A DNA stretch of 64,000 nt, taken from Trichobilharzia regenti. Its lineage: Eukaryota > Platyhelminthes > Trematoda > Strigeidida > Schistosomatidae. Both the position numbers and the translations under genes were made by a program. Positions within the stretch are counted from its first letter, which is position 1; each line of letters starts with the position of its first letter. Positions 56,101 through 57,159 of this stretch are shown here, in pieces. The notes under the pieces were generated by a model. It did no database searches. It worked only from the letters and a program-made list of their open reading frames with translations, and was not told the DNA's origin. The DNA lies in the NCBI GenBank assembly GCA_944472135.2, contig OX235263.1, positions 6,989,517-7,053,516 of the forward strand, given 5' to 3'.

Positions 56101-56813
56101 ATCTGTTGCCTGACTCTTGCCTTCTCTCGTTACAATAGGAGTAAGACAGGACTGTCTGCCTACTCCCACCAATGACATTCCTGATTGTTGTGGACGGAGT
56201 CATGTATCACAGGTAATGAGAAACTAAGAAAAACAGACAAACGTTAAATAGATGATAAGACTGCTAAAGATTTCGACCTCACGAACGATACATTTATGAT
56301 GTCACCGAAACTCAAAGAATTGCATACATTTAGGTTCTCTGACTGGTAGATTTCAGTTTGATGACAACACAGCCAATCAATACTTTATTGATTATTGAAA
56401 GAGATGGCGCGCGATAAAAACATTCAAATTTCAAACAAAAATTAATATATATATATACATATGATAAAAGGAAAGGAACTAACTTTCAATGTATCCTGTG
56501 TTATAATATCATCAAATTTATACATTTTTGAATGTCCACCGTTTCTTCGACGTGATGGTGTTGGATCCAGTAATGTGATTGTCTTATGATATTGATCAAT
56601 TTCTACACAGTTAGTTGGCAATGATGATGACGGTGAAGAAGAAGTAGGCGGAGAGAGGGAATTTCTGTCGACTTTTGGATGAATTGTACTCAATGGATGA
56701 TTAGTTGGCAGTAGGCCACCAACTGTTTTCAGTGCTGTAGACGCTACCATTGCCAAGCCTTGACTGCTACTACTATTATTGCATGTTTGATTTACGCAGA
56801 CAATTACTTTGAC
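10730..56813 (-). CDS. KIF26: KIF26/VAB-8-like atypical kinesin, 13 exons, 5'-partial
   Basis: The exons, in transcript order, are 56813-56484, 54114-54021, 51860-51660, 49143-48790, 46541-46141, 44439-43873, 38287-37793, 33349-32902, 27057-26876, 24793-24585, 21376-20669, 14376-12958 and 11120-10730. All twelve junctions are GT/AG, phases match at every join, and the summed 5799 nt stay open to a TAA at 10730-10732. The translated N-terminal ~475 residues follow the KIF26 motor colinearly: beta-1, P-loop, a GIIPYAISWL segment, an ASSAEKAAYLLD segment, a degenerate switch I, a DLG switch II and an LTYLLRE helix. Vertebrate KIF26A/B and nematode VAB-8 are ATPase-deficient microtubule-binding kinesins in axon guidance and cell migration; a similar role here is inferred. 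Introns run from 1701 to 6292 bp and are full of retroelements. The 5' exons (start codon, promoter) are not in the window. Splice sites are read by eye, without transcript data. Confidence 0.88.
11320..12000 (+). mobile_element. Small Penelope-like element (lineage A) with inverted terminal repeats
   Basis: The arms 11320-11448 and 11862-12000 are inverted repeats of about 130 bp (GCAGAATAAAGTGG, ATTAAATATATCTACAAAAA, CTTGCACAGAGTTCA). Between them the plus strand codes only the C-terminus of the endonuclease: NSAITRHLLDTGHEVDV and LKFAEAVSIKPLKTDL, then a decayed VQKEA block. The right arm carries CTGACGAG (11933-11940), a 7-nt loop segment and CGAAA (11948-11952), a minimal hammerhead-like core as reported for Penelope-like termini. 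Confidence 0.75.
12200..12860. mobile_element. Pair of SINE-1 units in inverted orientation
   Basis: The minus-strand unit 12200-12480 is followed by the plus-strand unit 12650-12860. The plus unit has an A-box (GTGGCTTAATGG), a B-box GGGTTCGAACCCC at 12753-12765, and a hammerhead-like module at 12773-12822: perfect GAGTACTG/CAGTACTC arms, CTGACGA, GTCC/GGAC stem and CGAAA. The minus unit shows the same blocks in reverse (TTAAGCCACTGGGACCCG). Confidence 0.75.
12958..14376 (-). CDS. KIF26: KIF26-like exon l: large low-complexity exon
   Basis: This is the largest exon: 1419 nt, phase 2 at both ends. The acceptor is a long T-rich tract ending GTGTCAACAG and the donor is GCCAG|GTAAGA. The product is rich in Asn (several AAT-encoded runs), His (a run near 13160), Pro and Tyr. 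Around 13600-13690 it has a strongly basic segment (LRRKEKKR) next to a hydrophobic LKFLTLPLFRNF stretch, a possible nuclear-localisation or membrane/microtubule-binding patch (inference). In vertebrate KIF26 the tail is mostly one giant exon; here it is split. Confidence 0.83.
14380..14875. other. Intron sequence without recognised features
   Basis: AT-rich 5' part of the KIF26 intron between exons k and l. No element or gene was recognised. Confidence 0.4.
14878..15480 (-). mobile_element. SINE-1 fold-back interrupted by a Penelope-type segment
   Basis: The left arm (14878-15060) carries a reversed hammerhead-like module (GCTGTTTCATCCTAGTCTGG) and a reversed tRNA-like block (GGATTCGAACCCAGGACC; TCAGCCACTGGGACCCG). 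The right arm (15365-15480) carries the module on the plus strand (CCCAAACTAGGATGATGAAA). The 15179-15325 segment between them matches 5795-5945. Confidence 0.65.
15481..16000. other. Spacer with an unrecognised 63-codon frame
   Basis: Nothing recognised. A plus-strand frame at 15599-15790 has no resemblance I can name and no context as a gene. Confidence 0.35.
16001..16381. mobile_element. SINE-1 fold-back, clean inverted repeat
   Basis: The arms 16001-16150 and 16236-16381 are inverted copies of each other along their whole length, around a spacer of about 85 bp holding the A-box (GTGGCTTAGTGG, near 16207). Each arm has a reversed or forward module: GTTTCGTCCTAGTTTG on the left, CACTGGGACGAAACAGC on the right, each beside a CAGTACTCCC or GGGAGTACTT pairing block. 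Confidence 0.75.
16421..17520 (-). mobile_element. RTE-like family 2 copy, minus strand, with (TAA)n tail
   Basis: It begins on the plus map with ATTATTATTGTTCCC (the reversed tail). The minus strand then reads LKEYGVTWMQVKSTAEGRQK, a WRWIGH stretch, a GSILKIRW block and the GGSQRIFP block, up to an Asn/Gln-rich region near 17220 and RT-adjacent debris to 17450. It is very similar to 9930-10660 on the other strand, with many small frameshifts. Confidence 0.82.
17521..18187. other. Spacer carrying 5'-UTR-like debris of family 2
   Basis: The stretch 17505-17580 reads on the minus strand like the segment at 18205-18265 (TTGAAGTTTCT.TAGCGATTTGG, GGAGTTGCTAGCA), probably the family 2 5' UTR. The rest is unassigned. 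Confidence 0.4.
18188..18889 (+). mobile_element. Internally deleted RTE-like family 2 copy with 12-13-bp target duplication
   Basis: ACGGACCACCGT occurs at 18176-18187 and again at 18891-18902, on either side of the element, with an extra shared T. The insert starts with 5'-UTR-like sequence (to about 18265) and then jumps directly to the ORF 3' third (GTSERTRMSN-like, GSILKIRW, WRWIGHSLRRPL, LEWNPKGKRRVG) and a (TAA)n tail. Confidence 0.82.
19141..19491. other. Region open on both strands, unrecognised
   Basis: A 116-codon frame on the minus strand (19491-19141) overlaps a 66-codon frame on the plus strand. The minus frame contains RPIASTLTWWSGLQIS and RTIVPPGPTMSGRLL. No family was recognised. 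It lies between two family 2 insertions and may be part of another retroelement. Confidence 0.3.
19655..20282 (+). mobile_element. RTE-like family 2 fragment, 3' end
   Basis: Frame-shifted remains of the family 2 3' third: NVKSVSHFFYAGQKLG, a QTFINS block and an RRWWRRACKLEEEL-like block. It ends in the shared PYIPLGTQGN coding end and (TAA)n, where the next LTR is inserted. Confidence 0.7.
20283..20620 (+). mobile_element. Solo LTR (338 bp) in the (TAA)n tail of the preceding element
   Basis: It starts TGTGGTGAGAGC and ends TGTTGTTACA, and is flanked by ATAA on both sides (20279-20282 and 20621-20624); because it sits in a TAA repeat the duplication is less certain. Ends and several internal blocks match the shorter LTRs at 55395-55558 and 55970-56134. 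It has a TATA-like ATAAATA and an AATAAA near 20580. Confidence 0.78.
20669..21376 (-). CDS. KIF26: KIF26-like exon k
   Basis: The exon is 708 nt, phase 2 at both ends. The acceptor is TTTATACAG|CAT and the donor TACAG|GTGAGA. It carries SIKRTVSFNESISIP, a Ser/Arg motif of the kind often phosphorylated or bound by 14-3-3 (inference), and a basic QSRKQASKMR stretch. The rest is Asn- and Thr-rich, and part of it is encoded by AAT repeats. No domain was recognised. Confidence 0.78.
21425..22500 (-). mobile_element. RTE-like family 1 fragment, uninterrupted copy
   Basis: It runs through family 1 3' UTR (GVWRLELLHIGAKFYVENR-like) and decayed ORF end. It is the paralogue of 29756-32240 without the CR1 insertion: TTTTCATATCTTCCACTCTC at 22141 is continuous. 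The upper end carries the CKMLLQD/GMRF region in reverse. Confidence 0.75.
22525..22615 (+). repeat. SINE-1 3'-end fragment with hammerhead-like module
   Basis: It contains AAGAGTCCCAAACTAGGATG and CCAGTACTCC, followed by the family 3' end (a GTGATCGAAC block). The upstream tRNA-like part is absent. Confidence 0.6.
22616..23084. other. Unassigned intron sequence
   Basis: No gene or repeat family was recognised in this stretch. Confidence 0.35.
23085..24363 (+). mobile_element. Penelope-like element (lineage B) with inverted termini
   Basis: The arms 23085-23208 and 24240-24363 are inverted repeats of about 124 bp (TTATTAGATGT.TCACACAGTG, CTGGATGACACAGTTTCGA). Between them are RT-end remnants (YRKPTQANRYLDFRS), NNYPDKLVRKYVRKCKNK, an Asp/Asn-rich linker, LRNKLCRLKD-like and IGWDKM-like endonuclease remnants, and WRERLITE near the end. 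Frames are broken. Confidence 0.8.
24585..24793 (-). CDS. KIF26: KIF26-like exon j
   Basis: The exon is 209 nt, phase 0 in and phase 2 out. The acceptor is AAATTTTTCAG|TAT and the donor TCAAG|GTATGA. It encodes YLNCLNEDEELMSNLK and then a Thr/Asn-rich run. It is assigned by phase, open frame and splice sites. No domain was recognised. Confidence 0.75.
24800..25040. other. Intron sequence beside exon j
   Basis: AT-rich sequence with a possible SINE-derived GGACTCGTCAGC. Nothing else was recognised. Confidence 0.35.
25041..25670 (+). mobile_element. RTE-like family 1 fragment, highly decayed
   Basis: It carries remnants of the thumb and tail (a STKGRLCSSEVRA-like stretch, HALRMPSHSLP-like, GGQTKTWLHQS) with stops and frameshifts. 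The 3' UTR continues to about 25670. Confidence 0.65.
25682..26150 (-). mobile_element. RTE-like family 2 fragment, minus strand
   Basis: It starts at the reversed tail (TATTATTATTTTCTCC) followed by the reversed coding end (CCTAGAGGAACATAGGGCTTC). WRWIGHTLR-like and LSLLYGA-like remains follow. Confidence 0.7.
26280..26640 (-). repeat. Decayed SINE-1 copy
   Basis: Reversed module GTTTCGTCTTAGCTTGGGA near 26410, then a decayed tRNA-like block (TTTCGAATCTC; AACCACTTCGACAGGAATCC). A family-like CGGTCTTTGTTCAC remnant follows near 26630. Confidence 0.5.
26876..27057 (-). CDS. KIF26: KIF26-like exon i
   Basis: The exon is 182 nt, phase 1 in and phase 0 out. The acceptor is a strong pyrimidine tract ending CCTTTTAG|AA and the donor CCACAA|GTAAGC. 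It encodes an Asn run, then TEVLLDIGRQIREASKCNNY, which could be a short amphipathic helix. No domain was recognised. Confidence 0.78.
27058..27519. other. Intron sequence with a short (GT)n run
   Basis: (GT)n at 27259-27277. The rest is unassigned. Confidence 0.45.
27520..27670 (+). repeat. SINE-3 fragment with hammerhead-like module
   Basis: It contains TCAACAAGGACGAAACCTAG and CATCCAACCATCTAATGAC, blocks shared with 41400-41600 and 8770-8860. The CTGATGAG half of the core is not clear here. Confidence 0.5.
27985..28811 (-). mobile_element. Decayed TRIM-like LTR element, minus strand
   Basis: Direct repeats 28000-28135 and 28665-28811 flank an internal segment of about 450 bp. The internal part begins after a terminal GATGCTACA with TTTGGTATCGCTGCC, equivalent to the start of the internal region at 55559. 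It codes a decayed integrase C-terminal piece (LLPKWEGSHTVTVRWGHVHK). The lower LTR is truncated and runs into (TAA)n near 27975. Confidence 0.65.
28899..29340 (+). pseudogene. Unrecognised protein-like frame with two in-frame TAG codons
   Basis: A single frame runs from 28899 to about 29340 with only two stops (29118-29120 and near 29245). The translated product looks protein-like and is not repetitive: WSKVRFHPDDALLDFSAGGK, FTEKEMRSKGQTYAPRKRS and RPDSEEEQKAL. It is not a shadow of a recognised element. It may be a dead copy of an element ORF1 or of a host gene. I recognise no family. Confidence 0.35.
29345..29500 (+). repeat. SINE-1 fragment
   Basis: B-box GGGTTCGAACCCC near 29361, then CCCAAACTAGGCTGTCGAAAC and the GGTTCTCTAATTGAT 3' end. 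Here the module is altered (AGGCTGTCGAAAC instead of AGGACGAAAC). Confidence 0.65.
29560..29755 (+). repeat. SINE-1 fragment, second copy of the same subtype
   Basis: A-box-like CAGTGGCTCAGTGG, a decayed B-box (CGTTCGAAACC) and CCAAACTAGGCTGTCGAAAC. It shares the GCTGTCGAAAC variant with the copy at 29345, so these two are closest relatives. Confidence 0.65.
29756..32240 (-). mobile_element. RTE-like family 1 copy, split by a CR1-like insertion
   Basis: The minus strand reads family 1 3' UTR and tail at 29756-30315, and at 31831-32240 reads the thumb (STKGRMYCSAVQSVLLY) and the GMRF/CKIMLQD/KMQSFLNTLS region just after the YADD motif. Removing 30316-31825 rejoins it and gives the same continuous sequence as the paralogue at 22141. 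Confidence 0.8.
30316..31825 (+). mobile_element. CR1/Jockey-like non-LTR element, 5'-truncated, RT frame open
   Basis: A 385-codon frame is open from 30315 to 31472: DPKQFAYKHGRSTLDA, FLDYTSAFDSVPR, SGVPQGAVLSPFLFSFF, FVKYADDLTVSL (catalytic YADD), KSNGLILNPSKCQVLDF and IKYLGLVFSSDLSW, then a thumb/tail to YKLLCN. The 3' UTR ends GGAATAAAGCAATTATTATT with an (ATT)n tail. The intact frame makes it one of the youngest insertions here. TATCTT flanks both ends (30310-30315 and 31825-31830). Confidence 0.88.
32305..32823 (+). mobile_element. Solo LTR (519 bp) with AAATC duplication
   Basis: It starts TGCTATGTATCC and ends GTACATAACA, with AAATC on each side (32300-32304 and 32824-32828). A (TA)n run lies at about 32316-32340. 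It is the same family as 36744-37268, at a different site. The element sits inside a SINE-1 remnant. Confidence 0.86.
32902..33349 (-). CDS. KIF26: KIF26-like exon h: Ser/Thr/Asn-rich tail
   Basis: The exon is 448 nt, phase 0 in and phase 1 out. The acceptor is CTTTCTTACAG|ATT and the donor CAAA|GTGAGT. The product is low complexity (polyThr and Ser/Asn clusters) with a more conserved-looking RKVPRALSDISERTEDAE core. A solo LTR and a short (TAA)n stretch lie within 80 bp on the downstream intron side. Confidence 0.78.
33420..34310 (-). mobile_element. RTE-like family 2 copy, minus strand
   Basis: Reversed tail TATTATTATTATGGTTCCC, then the reversed coding end (CCTAGAGGAACATAGGGCTTC). It continues through the tail, thumb and an Asn/Gln-rich stretch near 34180. 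Frame-shifted; no catalytic RT region remains. Confidence 0.78.
34330..34440 (-). mobile_element. SINE-2: tRNA-like repeat, minus strand
   Basis: On the minus strand it reads GCATCGGTGGCTTAGCCGTA, then GGGTTTCGATCCCCGGCCACC, an A-box and a B-box at tRNA spacing. The anticodon arm does not fold like a functional tRNA and the 3' part runs on as repeat. Related copies are at 38605, 39815, 40590 and 45760. Confidence 0.65.
34975..35765 (+). mobile_element. Penelope-like element (lineage A), endonuclease part
   Basis: Nearly complete GIY-YIG domain: ICIYQFTCSCGARYI-IGRS (one residue inserted in the YIGRS motif), RVREHHPVWLQRG, IRSAITEHVVDTCH, and the C-terminal block LCVQKKLVQPLQLPW ending near 35354. 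The 3' UTR runs to a terminal segment (GCGATTGTACAGCTG ... AATCGCCGAAAAGA) also found at 53290 and 61250. Confidence 0.8.
35815..36010 (-). other. Open minus-strand stretch, unrecognised
   Basis: About 54 codons read without a stop from about 36009: SIGLGDSVGFLKLPLEEIEQ and YTKIDTEPLGYDTNF. It does not look like low complexity or like the retroelements here. It is not needed to keep the KIF26 frame. Confidence 0.3.
36420..37500 (-). mobile_element. RTE-like family 3 fragment, split by a solo LTR
   Basis: The minus strand at 37500-37274 reads DYIMKARVAYMNLSLLWR, RDVNLAVKGRVYNALVR and LLYACETWPLR. At 36743-36420 it continues with IWKHRLRWLGHVLGMSSQR. The two parts rejoin when 36744-37268 and one copy of ATCGA are removed. 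It is related to family 1 but a separate lineage. Confidence 0.8.
36744..37268 (+). mobile_element. Solo LTR (525 bp) with ATCGA duplication
   Basis: It starts TGATATGTATCC and ends GTACATAACA, with ATCGA on each side (36739-36743 and 37269-37273). It aligns with 32305-32823 along its length (shared GTGTTTGTTGACAGTCC, TTTCCGCCTTC and TTTAGCGACGAG). Confidence 0.88.
37793..38287 (-). CDS. KIF26: KIF26-like exon g: Pro/Thr-rich tail
   Basis: The exon is 495 nt, phase 0 at both ends. The acceptor is CATATTTTTAG|AAT and the donor GAACCA|GTAAGT. It encodes a polar segment with a basic patch (INLRRSRKLS), a Pro/Thr-rich run and a short polyproline stretch, ending in CEQLKEEP. No domain is recognised. 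It is assigned by phase, open frame and splice sites rather than by homology. Confidence 0.78.
38440..39085 (-). mobile_element. SINE-1 long unit, split by a SINE-2 insertion
   Basis: The reversed module (CAGCTGTTTCATCCTAGTTTGG), reversed B-box (GGAGTTCGAACCCAGGACC) and the split A-box side (GAGCTCGTAGACC | AGCCAGTGGGACCCG) are all there. The unit continues past the tRNA-like part into a longer body (GACTTCCCAATAGAACC, GGGATTCGGTTGATTGG), as in the 8040 and 54240 copies. Confidence 0.7.
38605..38808 (+). mobile_element. SINE-2 inserted into SINE-1
   Basis: GCATTGGTAGCACAGAGGTT (A-box region), CCCAGGTTCGATTCCC (B-box), then GATATGTATGTTCGGCC and a TGGAATCAAGC body with an A-rich end (AAAAGAAAAAAAATC). 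It separates GAGCTCGTAGACC from AGCCAGTGGGACC, which are contiguous apart from a few bases in other SINE-1 copies. Confidence 0.7.
39086..39770. other. Unassigned intron sequence with a short (CA)n
   Basis: (CA)n near 39190-39206. No gene or repeat family was recognised in the rest. Confidence 0.35.
39815..40012 (-). mobile_element. SINE-2, minus strand, with A-rich end
   Basis: It carries the reversed A-box side (CACTGTGCCACCGACGCACC), the reversed B-box (GGGCTCGAACCCCGGACC) and a reversed body (TCACAGCTTGACTCCACACC, then a T-rich end = A tail). Like 38605, it sits inside a SINE-1 remnant (CATTCAGTCACTGGGACTCG follows). Confidence 0.7.
40590..40670 (-). mobile_element. SINE-2 tRNA-like head
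   Basis: The minus strand reads GTGCATCGGTGGCATAGTGG then GGGGTTCGATCTCCGGCCAC, the head of SINE-2 only. Confidence 0.6.
40745..41255. mobile_element. SINE-1 fold-back with long spacer
   Basis: The left arm starts ATCGATATCAGTTAGAGAACC; the right arm ends GGTTCTCTAGCTGATATTAA, inverted copies. The right side has TGGGTTCAAACCCTGG (decayed B-box) and CCCCAAATTAGGCTGTCCAG, with the GACGAAA part of the module lost. The left has TGTTTCACTCGAGCTTGGG. Confidence 0.65.
41395..41610 (-). mobile_element. SINE-3 fold-back with hammerhead-like core
   Basis: The minus strand of 41412-41456 reads CTGATGAGTGTCAGCAAGGA then CGAAACCTAG, with both conserved core boxes exact. The two ends GGAAGGAAGCCCTAAAACTA and CAGGGCTTCCTTCC (near 41567-41580) are inverted copies, and the right side has a decayed second module (GGAAACCTAGG). 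Confidence 0.7.
41720..42480 (-). mobile_element. Penelope-like element (lineage B), 3' half, minus strand
   Basis: The lower end (41750-41870) is the same terminal repeat as 24240-24363 reversed. The minus strand then gives decayed DIWKILLP, IGWDKM, LRNKLCRLKD-like and RRILNKAEIK-like blocks of the lineage B endonuclease region. It is broken by several stops. Confidence 0.75.
42780..43290 (+). mobile_element. Penelope-like element (lineage A), decayed endonuclease part
   Basis: It carries SEIITRKLRKSVQRSFNAGE, LFSTRPMVLPRLKDEVP and a decayed GIY-YIG core, then REHLPLWLSKGVVK. Frameshifts near 42980 and 43050. Confidence 0.7.
43291..43835 (+). mobile_element. CR1-like 3' UTR fragment with (ATT)n tail
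   Basis: It matches 52130-52735 closely (CTGTCATTAA.C.TCATGTAATATTAG, CATTCTTGAGAACAT, CCACCAGGTACT). It shares the 3' end GCTGAAAATTCC ... GGAATAAAGCAA + (ATT)n with the CR1-like element ending at 31825. No ORF is left. Confidence 0.75.
43873..44439 (-). CDS. KIF26: KIF26-like exon f: motor end and TCDTVIYVG motif
   Basis: The exon is 567 nt (189 codons), phase 0 at both ends. The acceptor is GAATTTTACAG|GTA and the donor AATCAT|GTAAGT. It begins VIQLATEINRLRRRK, matching the last motor helix of KIF26 (TIQIASRVLRMKKKK). An Asn-rich stretch and an Arg/Tyr-rich stretch follow, then SSGEQTCDTVIYVGD, nearly identical to the SSEQSCDTVIYVG motif just after the vertebrate KIF26 motor. A (ATT)n retroelement tail ends only about 37 bp from the donor on the intron side. 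Confidence 0.9.
44500..45325 (+). mobile_element. RTE-like family 2 copy, 3' end
   Basis: It contains GTDEDVKSSENREGGRETYI-like, RLLQTLPLSTNNCLRWLYTE, a WRWIGHS stretch, HCSSGTRPKGKHAS and a WCEEELKQS-like block. It ends at the shared PYVPLGTQGN end and a short (AAT/ATT) tail. Multiple frameshifts. Confidence 0.8.
45326..45755. other. Spacer with SINE debris and (AT)n
   Basis: (TA)n at about 45556-45576 and an SM-alpha arm remnant near 45640-45720 (GCAGATGCTGAACAT...). The rest is unassigned. Confidence 0.4.
45760..45940 (+). mobile_element. SINE-2, plus strand
   Basis: TGTCAGCATGGTAGAATACT (A-box region), GTGTTCGATCCTC (B-box) and a body with GGTTTTGGCTACCGAAAC and the AAGCCCTATGTTCCACTGGG end also used by family 2 elements. 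SINE-2 may therefore borrow the 3' end of RTE family 2. Confidence 0.6.
46141..46541 (-). CDS. KIF26: KIF26-like exon e: switch II and alpha-4/alpha-5
   Basis: The exon is 401 nt, phase 1 in and phase 0 out. The acceptor is CTATTATCTAG|TT and the donor TTACAA|GTGAGT. It encodes ISGGRTKLHFLDLGCGR (KIF26: SGGRSRLHLIDLGSC), so switch II is DLGCGR instead of DLAGSE and lacks the conserved glutamate. A Ser/Pro-rich insert of about 45 residues is followed by LSLSGIGCVLLALLTG, LPFNDSSLTYLLRE and ILAHISS, then TETLQ at the end of the motor core. Confidence 0.92.
46545..46935. other. Unassigned intron sequence with (CA)n
   Basis: (AC)n at 46910-46924. No gene was recognised. Confidence 0.4.
46940..47620 (+). 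mobile_element. RTE-like family 1 fragment, 3' end with intact frame
   Basis: The end of the ORF is open: WHNKVSNMEVRRRVLGKQGK, LQRLRWLGHVLRMPSHRLPR, GGQTKTWPHQSMKS, GWGPRDGKNLWLETIGDMAQ and a stop near 47371. The 3' UTR follows. It is the best-preserved family 1 tail in the window. Confidence 0.82.
47640..48720. repeat. Cluster of SINE-1 and family 2 end fragments
   Basis: A reversed family 2 end (CCTAGTGGAACATAGGGC) lies at 47650. SINE-1 pieces are at 47880-48010 (plus), 48115-48320 (short fold-back with ATCCCAGTTTGGGG and CAAACTAGGATGAAAC in opposite orientations) and 48530-48700 (plus, ATCGGGTCG and a GCACTAGGACGG decayed module). (TC)n sits near 48292. Confidence 0.55.
48790..49143 (-). 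CDS. KIF26: KIF26-like exon d: switch I region
   Basis: The exon is 354 nt, phase 1 in and phase 1 out. The acceptor is TTTCTACATTTCAG|GT and the donor ACAA|GTAAGC. A polar insert is followed by ELRASSAEKAAYLLDTAL, the KIF26 equivalent of the helix before switch I. Next comes SGLSHMLFTIHLYQ, where ordinary kinesins have NxxSSRSH. The serine and arginine of the SSRSH signature are missing while the final SH is kept, as expected in the ATPase-deficient KIF26 group. Confidence 0.9.
49145..49764. other. Unassigned intron sequence
   Basis: No gene or repeat family was recognised with confidence. Confidence 0.35.
49765..50740 (-). mobile_element. RTE-like family 2 copy, minus strand
   Basis: It starts with the reversed tail (ATTATTATTTCATTTAGTTCC) and reversed coding end. 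The minus strand passes through WRWIGYTLR-like, LSLLYGSETW-like and Asn/Gln-rich stretches to RT-adjacent sequence near 50700. Frame-shifted. Confidence 0.78.
50741..51645. other. Unassigned intron sequence
   Basis: Mostly unassigned. About 51460-51500 resembles the family 2 5'-UTR block (TTTACAGGGTGAAGCTGCTA). Confidence 0.35.
51660..51860 (-). CDS. KIF26: KIF26-like exon c: P-loop end to alpha-2 region
   Basis: The exon is 201 nt, phase 1 in and phase 1 out. The acceptor is CTTCTGCTAAAG|GT and the donor TCGT|GTAAGT. It opens with the GKTHSMLG half of the P-loop. It then carries ECGIIPYAISWLYQLLN and RFSIRISAVEIFGLNEEFRD, which match the KIF26 segments GIIPCAISWLFKLIN and RFSVRVSAVEVWG almost residue for residue. 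This is the best single diagnostic exon for KIF26 rather than a generic kinesin. Confidence 0.92.
52130..52735 (+). mobile_element. CR1-like 3' UTR fragment with (ATT)n tail
   Basis: A close relative of 43291-43835 with the same 3' end, GGAATAAAGCAAATTATTATT. No coding sequence remains. Confidence 0.75.
52736..53370 (+). repeat. Penelope-type terminal sequences and spacer
   Basis: 52760-52880 repeats the block TGTATAACACTGTGAGACTT found at 61066. 53285-53370 repeats GCGATTGTACAGCT ... CGCCGCCGAAAAGAGACT found at 61250. Between them lies unassigned sequence with scattered CCCTAA-like words. Confidence 0.5.
53425..53945 (+). mobile_element. SM-alpha SINE split by a SINE-1 insertion
   Basis: SM-alpha parts: the 5' arm at 53429-53520 (CCCGTCGATTGATTGGATCG) and the body at 53771-53945 with A-box TAGTGGATAAGG, B-box GGGTTCGAGC and a hammerhead-type module (ATCCAG 53881-53886, ACGAGTCC..., GACGAAA, CTGGAT 53933-53938). 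Between them SINE-1 (about 53535-53765, minus strand) has an intact B-box (GGGTTCGAACCC reversed) and the reversed module TTTCGTCCTAGCTTGGGAC. Confidence 0.72.
54021..54114 (-). CDS. KIF26: KIF26-like exon b: P-loop, first half
   Basis: The exon is 94 nt, phase 0 in and phase 1 out. The acceptor lies in a T-rich tract ending CAACTACAG and the donor is ACTG|GTAAGT. It encodes PELCSIVLKDAIASVLNGKD and ends in IGHKATG, which joins KTHSMLG in the next exon to give the P-loop GHKATGKT. The acceptor at 54115 was preferred over an upstream one near 54198 because only this one joins in frame and keeps the KIF26 spacing between ITQD and the P-loop. Confidence 0.87.
54240..54685 (-). mobile_element. 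SINE-1 fold-back, long unit
   Basis: The left end is GATCACGGATTGATATCAGT and the right end CTGATATCAATCCGTGATCG, inverted copies. The body, read on the minus strand, has a decayed module, a B-box (GGGTTCGAACCC reversed near 54363) and the long extension (GGGACATCCATCCTCAC). Confidence 0.7.
54720..54835 (+). repeat. SM-alpha terminal arm alone
   Basis: CCTGTCGATTGATTGGACCA ... GTGCTCGGTCTCAGGTTGAC and TCTGGGCATGTAG match the arm sequence of 617-695 and the reverse of 850-947. Confidence 0.65.
55000..56265 (+). mobile_element. RTE-like family 2 RT fragment, split by a TRIM-like element
   Basis: Left part: RQDGFGKNESCANQ, LINFEKAFDTTDCELIWKL and TCQVIHTGKLSEAFEVNI up to 55394. The right part resumes after 56138 with GVRQDCLPTPTNDIPD. 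Removing 55395-56134 and one ATAG gives a continuous reading frame across the join. The rest of the RT is missing. Confidence 0.8.
55395..56134 (+). mobile_element. TRIM-like LTR element, 740 bp, both LTRs, ATAG duplication
   Basis: The LTRs are 55395-55558 (164 bp) and 55970-56134 (165 bp). They start TGTGGTGAGAGC and TGTGTTGAGAGC, and end TTGTTACG and CGTTACA. ATAG flanks both sides (55391-55394 and 56135-56138). The ~411-bp interior starts TTTGGTGTCGCTGCC; TGG at 55561 fits a tRNA primer-binding site. It codes only a remnant (LPKWEGP-like region and TLRWGYADTIAIVNKKRQVN) resembling the C-terminal end of a Gypsy-type integrase. There are no RT, protease or gag remains. Confidence 0.85.
56266..56483. 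other. Intron sequence beside exon a
   Basis: AT-rich; a (TA)n run lies at about 56444-56456. No other feature. Confidence 0.4.
56484..56813 (-). CDS. KIF26: KIF26-like exon a: start of motor domain
   Basis: This exon has 110 codons, in phase 0 at both ends. The acceptor is ...TTTTAAAG before GTC AAA; the donor is AAA|GTTAGT. It encodes VKVIVCV, the first beta strand of a kinesin head, then a Ser/Pro/Thr-rich insert. It continues with ITLLDP and a YKFDDIITQD segment, equivalent to the KIF26 stretch that ends in FPQD before the P-loop exon. The insert (about residues 12-70 of this exon) is longer than in vertebrate KIF26. Further 5' coding exons must lie upstream of 56813. None is recognisable in the remaining 7.2 kb, so the preceding intron is probably at least that long. 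Confidence 0.85.
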
Positions 56814-57159
56814 CTTTAAAAGTAAGAGAGGAAATCAATGAATAATATATTAAATTACTAGCTAACTGAGATTTATGTACTAAGTGATACTATATACTAC
56901 TAACTGATTTATTTGAGTAGTTGAGAGTCATTCAGGTGAAACAGCATCTCCTGCTAATCAGATTAGAGACGCTTCAAGCCCGTCTCAGGCCCAGATAATC
57001 AGTGGTACGCCCATTTAAACTTGTCTTAAAGAGGCGAATCTATTTAATAAAGCGAACTGGTAATACATAAGATTATAATTAGCAATTTAGAAAAAGCAAA
57101 GGAGACGTCTCAACGCTCTACAAAACAACTAGGTACATTTCGAACAAAAGTTTGACATA
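56814..57159. other. Intron upstream of exon a
   Basis: No upstream coding exon of the kinesin gene was recognised here. Confidence 0.4.
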
